A stretch of DNA of 18,324 nucleotides from Christensenella sp. UBA1385 (lineage in GTDB: Bacteria; Bacillota; Clostridia; Christensenellales; Aristaeellaceae): assembly GCA_002305755.1 (NCBI GenBank), contig DBQV01000056.1, positions 1-18,324 on the forward strand. Direction: 5' to 3'. The notes under the pieces are model-generated. The model did not search any database. It was not told the origin of the DNA and saw only the letters and a program-made list of their open reading frames with translations. The position numbers and the translations under genes are program-made. Shown here in pieces: positions 1 to 5,278 of the stretch (position 1 is the stretch's first letter; each line of letters begins with the position of its first letter).

Positions 1-80
1 CCGCGATACACCTCATCCGCCAGACGAAGGAAGGGCCGGATGCCGCGAGGGGTAGGCTTGATGATCTCCACATGTATCAT
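1..80 (-). CDS. N-terminal fragment of an unidentified protein (5' end only)
   Basis: Only the first 26 codons are in the window; the gene runs off the left edge. The reading frame starts with ATG at 80-78 and reads MIHVEIIKPTPRGIRPFLRL, continuing ADEVYR. A good ribosome binding site (AAGGGAG) sits 8 nt upstream of the ATG and a recognisable promoter lies further up, so this looks like a real gene start. The pattern of a short beta-strand followed by a phrase like R-PFLRLADEVYR reminds me of the first residues of some GNAT-type acyltransferases, but 26 residues are too few to assign a family. The function is left open. Confidence 0.5.
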   Translation of the reverse strand, partial: MIHVEIIKPTPRGIRPFLRLADEVYR

Positions 81-112
81 GCAGGTATCTCCCTTATTGA
101 TGATCCTAAAAT

Positions 113-142
113 ATTATATCACAGCCCAAACGGCGCAAACAA
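113..142 (-). promoter_or_regulatory. Sigma-A-type promoter of the left-edge gene
   Basis: On the minus strand a perfect TATAAT (118-113) lies 18 nt downstream of TTGTTT (142-137). It points toward the partial gene starting at 80, which has its own ribosome binding site about 10 nt before the start codon. The leader would be roughly 25 nt long. Confidence 0.6.
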
Positions 143-179
143 GGAATGGTGTGAAGGCAATCCGCTCGACCTCCGCATC

Positions 180-220
180 AAAAAGCCCCGAACCTATGAT
201 TTCTCAAAGAATTCGGAGCC
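180..220 (-). terminator. Intrinsic terminator after tRNA-Pro
   Basis: On the minus strand GGCTCCGAA (220-212) pairs with TTCGGGGCT (192-184) over 9 bp including two G-U pairs. A small inner hairpin can form in the loop, and TTTTT (184-180) follows the stem. It begins 7 nt past the encoded CCA of tRNA-Pro, so it most likely ends that single-gene transcript. Confidence 0.65.
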
Positions 221-226
221 ATGTTC

Positions 227-303
227 TGGTCTGGGTGGAGAGATTTGAACTCTCGGCCTCTTGAACCCCATTCAAGCACGCTACCAAGCTGCGCCACACC
301 CAG
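227..303 (-). tRNA. tRNA-Pro (anticodon GGG), CCA encoded
   Basis: The minus strand folds into a complete cloverleaf. The acceptor stem CTGGGTG/CACCCAG pairs perfectly. The D stem is GCGC/GCGT with loop AGCTTGGTA. The anticodon stem is CTTGA/TCAAG with the 7-nt loop ATGGGGT, placing GGG at positions 34-36 (reads CCC and CCU). The T arm is GAGAG-TTCAAAT-CTCTC. The discriminator base is A and the genome encodes the 3' CCA (229-227). It is an isolated tRNA gene with its own promoter and terminator. Confidence 0.96.
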
Positions 304-323
304 ATACCTTGAACGCAAGTGAT

Positions 324-352
324 ATCATATCGCCCGCCCGCCGCCTTGTCAA
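324..352 (-). promoter_or_regulatory. Promoter of tRNA-Pro
   Basis: On the minus strand TTGACA (352-347) is separated by exactly 17 nt from TATGAT (329-324), a near-consensus sigma-A promoter. The spacer is G/C-rich. Transcription would start about 14 nt before the mature 5' end of the tRNA at 303. Confidence 0.85.
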
Positions 353-372
353 GCCGTTTTTAAGGCTATTGA

Positions 373-760
373 CGAATTTTGCCAGAACAGAAGAAGCATC
401 ACCCGGTACACGTGTACAGGCGATTGCTGGCCCTCAAGCTCTAAGTTGTGGATGGTATGACCAGTAAGCAAGCTGGAAAGATCGCCGGCCTGCATGAAAT
501 GAGCGTCAACCGCGTGATGGGCAGGTATCGAAAGGAAGACAATGAAGCCATCGTAGGCGTGCGCCATCATCATGAGCATCGCTATATGAGCAGGGCCGTG
601 GAAGAAGCTTTTACTCAGACAATTTCAACTGCAAAGCGAAGCGGGACAGATCATTGAAACCCGGGAGATCTACAAGGCATATGAGCAAGCGGTAAGACGT
701 GGTAAATCCACCCGCTGTTTCTATTTTCTTGCCTTAGTATACGATGAAGAAACTTTTTGA
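373..760 (+). pseudogene. Decayed IS630-type transposase fragment (N-terminal DNA-binding part)
   Basis: The plus strand carries the N-terminal helix-turn-helix region of an IS630/Tc1-like transposase in pieces. The first piece (373-441) ends ...VYRRLLALKL before an in-frame TAA at 442-444. The same frame resumes with VVDGMTSKQAGKIAGLHEMS and continues to about position 612 with an RYRKE-EAIVGVRHHHEHRYMS motif. An extra A near 613 then shifts the frame, and the sequence continues in the next frame as LRQFQLQSEAGQIIETREIY up to a TGA at 758-760. Full IS630 transposases are about 340 residues; the DDE catalytic half is absent. Family recognition rests on the helix-turn-helix style (GMTSKQAGKIAGL) from memory. 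The element sits between two tRNA genes and no terminal inverted repeats were found. Confidence 0.75.
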
Positions 761-873
761 TCGCTTTTTCGTGTCATATCAATGCCGCAAAATTGAGCAT
801 TTTTGTGTTTTTTCGCTACATAGTGTAGTGCCATAGAGCATCTCACAACTCGTTGATATTACTGCAAGAAACA
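761..873. other. Gene-free, relatively AT-rich spacer
   Basis: No gene or promoter could be supported here. The only structure seen is a short inverted repeat, CTACA-TAG-TGTAG (816-828), of unknown meaning. The stretch may be leftover insertion-element DNA, as it directly follows the transposase remnant. Confidence 0.4.
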
Positions 874-900
874 GGGAAGCCTTGATAATAAAGGCTTCCC
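874..900 (-). terminator. Terminator-like hairpin after tRNA-Leu
   Basis: GGGAAGCCTT (874-883) and AAGGCTTCCC (891-900) form a perfect 10-bp stem with a 7-nt loop, starting a few bases past the CCA end of tRNA-Leu. In the minus direction it is followed by TGTTTCTTG, an imperfect T-tract. On the plus strand GTTTT follows, so it could also stop read-through from the transposase remnant. Confidence 0.65.
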
Positions 901-904
901 GTTT

Positions 905-990
905 TGGTGCCGAAGGCGGGACTTGAACCCGCACGGTATTGCTACCAACGGATTTTGAGTCCGTCGCGTCTGCCATTCCACCACTTCGGC
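905..990 (-). tRNA. tRNA-Leu (anticodon CAA), CCA encoded
   Basis: The minus strand forms a class II tRNA with a long variable arm. The acceptor stem is GCCGAAG/CTTCGGC and the anticodon stem is ACGGA/TCCGT with loop CTCAAAA, giving anticodon CAA (reads UUG). The extra arm is TGGTAGCAATACCG and the T arm is GCGGG-TTCAAGT-CCCGC. The discriminator is A and CCA is encoded at 907-905. It is a single-gene unit between its own promoter and a hairpin terminator. Confidence 0.96.
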
Positions 991-999
991 GCAGAGGGA

Positions 1000-1029
1000 A
1001 GTATATCACAGTCAAAGAGCCGGAGGCAA
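1000..1029 (-). promoter_or_regulatory. Likely promoter of tRNA-Leu
   Basis: On the minus strand TATACT (1005-1000) lies 18 nt after TTGCCT (1029-1024). The predicted transcription start is only a few bases before the mature tRNA 5' end at 990. A better-looking TTGACT at 1015-1010 is too close to the -10 box to act as its -35. Confidence 0.55.
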
Positions 1030-1092
1030 TAGACAGGCGCGCGATCAGAGGCACGCCCGCCTGTGAACGCGCGCCCATCCGCACGGAATGCG

Positions 1093-1121
1093 TTGACCAT
1101 CCATGGGCAGGCGAATATAAT
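1093..1121 (+). promoter_or_regulatory. Promoter of the marR-ABC exporter operon
   Basis: TTGACC (1093-1098) and a perfect TATAAT (1116-1121) are 17 nt apart, a near-consensus sigma-A promoter. Transcription would begin around 1128, inside the first of two tandem palindromes, which fits repression by the MarR-type protein encoded first in the operon. Confidence 0.85.
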
Positions 1122-1123
1122 GA

Positions 1124-1151
1124 TTGCGTCCGCAACCGTTGCGTGCGCAAC
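1124..1151 (+). promoter_or_regulatory. Tandem palindromic operator, probably for the adjacent MarR protein
   Basis: Two perfect inverted repeats share the half-sites TTGCG and CGCAA around a 2-nt centre: TTGCGTCCGCAA at 1124-1135 and GTTGCGTGCGCAAC at 1138-1151. Their centres are 15 bp apart. They begin 3 nt after the -10 box and so cover the predicted transcription start. MarR-family repressors often bind TTGC...GCAA palindromes overlapping their own promoter. The assignment to this regulator is an inference from position. Confidence 0.75.
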
Positions 1152-1171
1152 CTTATCCTACAGGAGGAGCT

Positions 1172-1615
1172 ATGCCGTCCATTACCAGAAATCTGAATGT
1201 GCTGGCCAGATGCGGCAACCAGTTCAGAAATGCCATGCTGGCGGATCTGGGGGTAACAGCCGCCCAGGCCCCCTATCTGCTGCACATCTGTTCGCGCCCC
1301 GGCATGTCGCAGGAGCAGCTGGCCCACGCCCTTCACGTGAACCCATCCAACGCGGCCAGGCAGCTCTCGCTGCTGGAGGGGGAAGCCTTTATCCAGCGCC
1401 GGATAAGCGCTCAGGACAAACGCCTGATGGAAATCCACCCTACTGCCAAAGCCGTCGAGGCTGTGCCCCGCATCCACCAGGTCAACGACCGATGGAACGC
1501 CTATCTGACCGGCGGGCTGACGCCGCAGCAGCTGGAGGCGCTGGACGCCATGCTGGATCACATGCGGCAGCGCGCTGTGGCCTGGGACGAAGGAAAGGCG
1601 GAGTGTGAGCCTTGA
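1172..1615 (+). CDS. MarR-family transcriptional regulator
   Basis: A 147-residue protein of normal MarR length. The middle carries the winged helix-turn-helix: a recognition region around MSQEQLAHALHVNPSNAARQ, then the wing with the family-typical DKR (QRRISAQDKRLMEI). The flanking helices should form the dimer interface. The start is the ATG at 1172, 4 nt after AGGAGG (1162-1167); an upstream in-frame start would lie inside the operator palindromes and is rejected. The stop codon overlaps the TTG start of the first exporter gene, so translation is probably coupled. MarR proteins usually repress an adjacent efflux operon and release DNA when a small ligand binds, which fits this layout. The ligand cannot be read from the sequence. 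Confidence 0.92.
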   Translation: MPSITRNLNVLARCGNQFRNAMLADLGVTAAQAPYLLHICSRPGMSQEQLAHALHVNPSNAARQLSLLEGEAFIQRRISAQDKRLMEIHPTAKAVEAVPRIHQVNDRWNAYLTGGLTPQQLEALDAMLDHMRQRAVAWDEGKAECEP

Positions 1616-3339
1616 GAACGCTGCTGCGCTACCTGAAGCCTTACACCGGTGTGATGGTCTGGACCATGGTCGTTAAATTCTTCGCCGCCATGATGGATCT
1701 GATCATCCCCTCCCTGCTGGCACGCATCATCGACCGGGCCGTACCAAGCGGCGATCCCCGGCAGATCTATCTCTGGGGCGGCATGATGGTGCTGTGCGCC
1801 GCGCTGTCTATCACCGCCAACGTCTACGCCAACCGCACGGCGGCGAAGACATCGGGCAAGGTGACATTGACGCTGCGGCACGATCTGTTTGCCAAGTTCA
1901 CAAATCTGTCCATGGCGCAGTTTGACGAGGTCAGCCTCTCCTCCGCCGTATCGCGCCTGACCAGCGATACCTACAACATCAATCAGTTTCTCAACCGCAC
2001 CCAGCGCATGGGCGTGCGCGCGCCCATCCTGCTGATCGGCGGCCTGATCATGACGCTGTCGCTGGATCGGCGGCTCACGCTGGTGCTGGTGCTGGCGCTG
2101 CCCTTCATCTTTCTGATCGTCTATGGCATCACCAGAAAGACGGTGCCGCTGTATGCCGAGCAGCAGAGCATCCTGGACAGGCTGGTGCGCGTGACGCAGG
2201 AGAATATTTCCGGCGTGCGCATTATCAAGGCCCTGTCCAAAACGGAGTACGAGCAGCAGCGTTTTGACGGTGTGAATGTCCGCCTGGCGGATACCACTCA
2301 GCGCGCGGGGCGCATCTCCGCGCTCAGCAACCCGCTCACCTCGCTCACGCTCAACCTGGGGCTGACGCTGGTGGTGCTGGCGGGCGCGTGGCTGGTCGAT
2401 CAGGGGCTGTCCACCGCGGGCACCATCATCGCCTTCCTCAACTACTTTACGCTGATCTCAATGGCCATGATGGGCATCACCCGCATATTCATCATGCTGT
2501 CGCGCGGCATCGCATCCGCCCGCCGCGTGGCCGATGTGCTGAGCATTCCCGAAGAGGCCGTCCTGCCCGCGCCGGCGCAGCCCGATGAGCAGGCGCCGCA
2601 GGTAGAATTCCGCGCTGTCAGCTTCGGCTACGGCGGCAAGGGCTACGCGGTCGAAAACATCAGCTTCAGCCTGCGGCGCGGAGAAACGCTGGGCATCATC
2701 GGGCCTACCGGCAGCGGCAAGACCACGCTGATCAAGCTGCTGCTGCGCCTGTACAGACCGGATCAGGGACAGATCCTCCTGCGTGGGCGCGACATCGAGA
2801 CCATCCCTGAGGAAGAGCTGCGCCAGGGCACGGGCGCGGTCTTTCAGAACGGATTCATCATGGCGGACACGCTAAGGGAGAACATACGCTACTACCGCGA
2901 CATCCCCGACGAACAACTGTGGCGCACCGCGGAGCATGCGCAGGCGGCGGAGTTTATCCGCAGCTTTGAGGGCGGGCTGGATTACAGGGCCGCTCAGAAG
3001 GGCAACAACCTCTCCGGCGGGCAGAAGCAGCGCATCCTCATCGCACGCGCCCTGGCGGGCAAGCCGGAGCTGCTCATCCTGGACGACAGCTCCTCGGCGC
3101 TGGATTACCAGACGGACGCGGCTCTGAGGAAGGCGCTGTCCAAGCACTATTCGGACACCACTTCGGTCATCATCGCGCAGCGCGTATCCTCCGTGATGAA
3201 CGCGGACAAGATCCTGGTGCTGGAGGAAGGACGGGCGATCGGCTATGGCAGCCACGAACAGCTGATGGCCGCCTGCGCCCCCTACCGCGAGATCGCCGAG
3301 CTTCAGATGGGCGCGAGAGGAGGGATGGGCCTTGAGTAG
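1612..3339 (+). CDS. ABC exporter half-transporter, degenerate-site subunit (TM287/BmrC-like)
   Basis: A 575-residue fused exporter: six membrane helices in about residues 1-310, then an ATPase domain. Walker A is GPTGSGKTT (K370). The signature is canonical LSGGQ (467-471). Walker B ends LLILDDSSSALD, with Asp492 where the catalytic Glu normally stands, and the H-loop His is replaced by Gln523 (IIAQRVSS). These are the marks of the degenerate-site partner in heterodimeric exporters such as TM287/TM288 and BmrC/BmrD. It starts with TTG at 1612, overlapping the marR stop by 4 bp, with GGCGGAG upstream. The gene after it overlaps by 8 bp and carries the complementary features. The substrate is unknown; drugs, peptides or lipids are typical for the family. 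Confidence 0.94.
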   Translation: MRTLLRYLKPYTGVMVWTMVVKFFAAMMDLIIPSLLARIIDRAVPSGDPRQIYLWGGMMVLCAALSITANVYANRTAAKTSGKVTLTLRHDLFAKFTNLSMAQFDEVSLSSAVSRLTSDTYNINQFLNRTQRMGVRAPILLIGGLIMTLSLDRRLTLVLVLALPFIFLIVYGITRKTVPLYAEQQSILDRLVRVTQENISGVRIIKALSKTEYEQQRFDGVNVRLADTTQRAGRISALSNPLTSLTLNLGLTLVVLAGAWLVDQGLSTAGTIIAFLNYFTLISMAMMGITRIFIMLSRGIASARRVADVLSIPEEAVLPAPAQPDEQAPQVEFRAVSFGYGGKGYAVENISFSLRRGETLGIIGPTGSGKTTLIKLLLRLYRPDQGQILLRGRDIETIPEEELRQGTGAVFQNGFIMADTLRENIRYYRDIPDEQLWRTAEHAQAAEFIRSFEGGLDYRAAQKGNNLSGGQKQRILIARALAGKPELLILDDSSSALDYQTDAALRKALSKHYSDTTSVIIAQRVSSVMNADKILVLEEGRAIGYGSHEQLMAACAPYREIAELQMGARGGMGLE

Positions 3340-5113
3340 ATCTCCCTCTCCCCCGCGGCAGCAGCCCAAGGTGCCGCGCGTGAAGCTGCTGGCGAGGCTC
3401 TGGAAATATCTGGGCCGCTACCGCCTGCTGCTGGTGCTGGCCGTGCTGCTGGTGATCCTCACCAACGCGCTGTCCCTGGTAGGTCCCAAGCTCTCGGGCC
3501 TCGCCATCGATGCGATCGGCATCGGCCCCGGCGAGGCGGATTTTGAAACGCTGCTGCGCTGCACGGGCCTGATGGCCGTCTGCTACCTGGCCTCGGCCAT
3601 TTCGGGGTACCTGCTGAACCGCGTCACCATCCGCCTGACCAGAAACACCACCTACCGCATGAGAAAGGATGTGTTCGACAGGCTGGTCAGCCTGCCGGTC
3701 GGCTATTTTGACAGACATCAGGCGGGCGATCTGATCAGTGTGCTCTCCTACGACGTGGACACGGTGAATGAGAGCCTTTCGACCGACTTCCTGCAGATAC
3801 TCAACAGCCTGATCACCGTCGGCGTGTCGCTGGTGCTGATGCTGTCCATCCAGCCGCAGCTGGTGCTGATCTTTGCCTTCACCGTTCCCCTGACCATGCT
3901 GTACACCCGCTGGATCACGCGGCGCACCAAGCCGCTCTTCCGCAAGCGTTCGGCCAAGCTGGGCGAACTGAACGGCTATATGGAAGAAATGATGGCCGGG
4001 CAGATGACTACCAGGGCCTACGGGCGCGAAAAGCAGGTGGTCGAGGAGTTTGACCAGATCAACGGGGAGGCCGTGGACGCTTATACCGTCAGCGAATACT
4101 TTGGCACGCTGGTCGGCCCCTCGGTCAACTTCATCAACAATGTTTCGCTGGCGCTGATCAGCGTGTTCGGCTCGCTGCTGTATCTGGCGGGGCGTGTCGG
4201 CCTTGGCGATATTTCCTCCTTTATCCAATATTCACGCAAGTTTTCCGGCCCCATCAACGAGACCGCAAATATACTGGGCGATCTGCAGAGCGCCTTCGCG
4301 GCGGCTGAACGTGTCTTCCGTATGATCGACGAGCCGCCGGAAAAGGCCGACCTGCCGGACGCGATCCCGCTGGCCAAGGTCGACGGGCGGGTCATGGCGC
4401 AGCACGTGTTTTTCCGCTATGAAGAAAACACGCCTGTGATCGAGGACTTCAGCATGGAAGCGCCTGCAGGTTCTGTGACGGCCATCGTCGGCCCCACTGG
4501 CGCGGGCAAAACCACGCTGATCAACCTTCTGATGCGCTTTTATGATGCGGATTCCGGCAGCATCCGTCTGGACGGACACGATATCTACGGGCTGACGCGC
4601 GCCAGCCTGCGCCGGGCCTACAGCATGGTGCTGCAGGATTCCTGGCTGTTCAGCGGCACCATTCATGAAAACATCGCCTACGCAAAGCCCGACGCTACGC
4701 GGCAGGAGGTGGAGGCCGCAGCCCGCGCCGCCAAGGCGGATGTCTTTATCAGCCGCCTGCCGCAGGGTTATGACACGGTGATCGGAGACGACGGCACCAA
4801 CATCTCCAAGGGGCAGAAGCAGCTGCTGACCATTGCCCGCGCCATGCTATCCGACGCGCCCATGCTGATCCTGGACGAGGCTACCTCCAATGTGGACACT
4901 CAGACCGAGCGGCAGATCCAGGCCGCCATGCGGCAGCTGATGGCAGGAAAAACCAGCTTCATCATCGCCCACAGACTGTCCACCATTGAAAACGCCGATA
5001 ACATCCTCGTGATCCGGGATGGCAACATTGTGGAGCAGGGCCGGCACGCGGAGCTGATGAGCAGGCACGGCTTTTATGCGGCGCTCTATGCCGCGCAATT
5101 TGACGCCCAATAA
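3332..5113 (+). CDS. ABC exporter half-transporter, catalytic-site subunit (TM288/BmrD-like)
   Basis: A 593-residue membrane-plus-ATPase half-transporter. Six membrane helices fill roughly residues 25-330. Walker A is GPTGAGKTT (K393). The signature is non-canonical, ISKGQ (491-495), instead of LSGGQ. Walker B is intact (LILDEATSNVD, catalytic Glu516), as is the H-loop His547 (IIAHRLSTI). Paired with the upstream subunit, its Walker A, Glu and His face the partner's good LSGGQ, giving one active ATP site; its own poor signature completes the degenerate site. It starts with TTG at 3332, preceded by AGGAGG, and overlaps the previous stop by 8 bp, so the two subunits should be made in equal amounts. 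The first 20 residues are Ser/Pro/Arg-rich and precede the first elbow helix. Confidence 0.94.
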   Translation: MSRSPSPPRQQPKVPRVKLLARLWKYLGRYRLLLVLAVLLVILTNALSLVGPKLSGLAIDAIGIGPGEADFETLLRCTGLMAVCYLASAISGYLLNRVTIRLTRNTTYRMRKDVFDRLVSLPVGYFDRHQAGDLISVLSYDVDTVNESLSTDFLQILNSLITVGVSLVLMLSIQPQLVLIFAFTVPLTMLYTRWITRRTKPLFRKRSAKLGELNGYMEEMMAGQMTTRAYGREKQVVEEFDQINGEAVDAYTVSEYFGTLVGPSVNFINNVSLALISVFGSLLYLAGRVGLGDISSFIQYSRKFSGPINETANILGDLQSAFAAAERVFRMIDEPPEKADLPDAIPLAKVDGRVMAQHVFFRYEENTPVIEDFSMEAPAGSVTAIVGPTGAGKTTLINLLMRFYDADSGSIRLDGHDIYGLTRASLRRAYSMVLQDSWLFSGTIHENIAYAKPDATRQEVEAAARAAKADVFISRLPQGYDTVIGDDGTNISKGQKQLLTIARAMLSDAPMLILDEATSNVDTQTERQIQAAMRQLMAGKTSFIIAHRLSTIENADNILVIRDGNIVEQGRHAELMSRHGFYAALYAAQFDAQ

Positions 5114-5176
5114 GCGAGCGCGCGTAAATTCCGCATAAAATCGGGCATCTGCCCCGCGCCGGGCAGCGCGGCGCAG

Positions 5177-5205
5177 TTGTAAACATTTTTATGAGCGGGT
5201 ATAAT
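5177..5205 (+). promoter_or_regulatory. Promoter of the ABC importer operon
   Basis: TTGTAA (5177-5182) and a perfect TATAAT (5200-5205) are 17 nt apart. The predicted start is near 5212, giving a leader of about 67 nt before the ATG at 5279. No convincing terminator was found between the exporter operon's stop at 5113 and this promoter. Confidence 0.8.
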
Positions 5206-5210
5206 ACAAT

Positions 5211-5228
5211 TGGCATTGAGTGATGCCA
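5211..5228 (+). promoter_or_regulatory. Candidate operator palindrome of the importer operon
   Basis: A perfect inverted repeat, TGGCAT-TGAGTG-ATGCCA, starts 5 nt after the -10 box and so covers the predicted transcription start. Its position suits a repressor site (inference). No regulator gene for it is in the window, and the sequence does not match a clear catabolite-response element. It could also act as a short hairpin at the mRNA 5' end. Confidence 0.45.
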
Positions 5229-5278
5229 CGCCTGTGTTTCCAAAGCGTGCGCGCTCAAAAAATACCAGGGAGGATAAT

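Noticed and set aside
816..828. CTACA-TAG-TGTAG inverted repeat as an insertion-element end
   Set aside because: It is too short, and no partner copy was found on the other side of the transposase remnant.
779..1561. Long minus-strand open frame of 260 codons
   Set aside because: It runs through tRNA-Leu (the stretch GGMADATDSKSVGSNTVRVQ is a familiar translated-tRNA artefact) and is antisense to the marR gene.
5151..5167. CTGCCC-CGCGCC-GGGCAG hairpin after the exporter operon as a terminator
   Set aside because: A stem is possible, but it is followed by CGCGGCGCAG rather than a T-tract, so termination is not supported.
5210..5278. Earlier in-frame start for the binding protein
   Set aside because: It would start inside the predicted transcription start and palindrome region, lacks a ribosome site, and adds a charged tail before the membrane segment. 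The ATG at 5279 has AGGGAGG 5 nt upstream.
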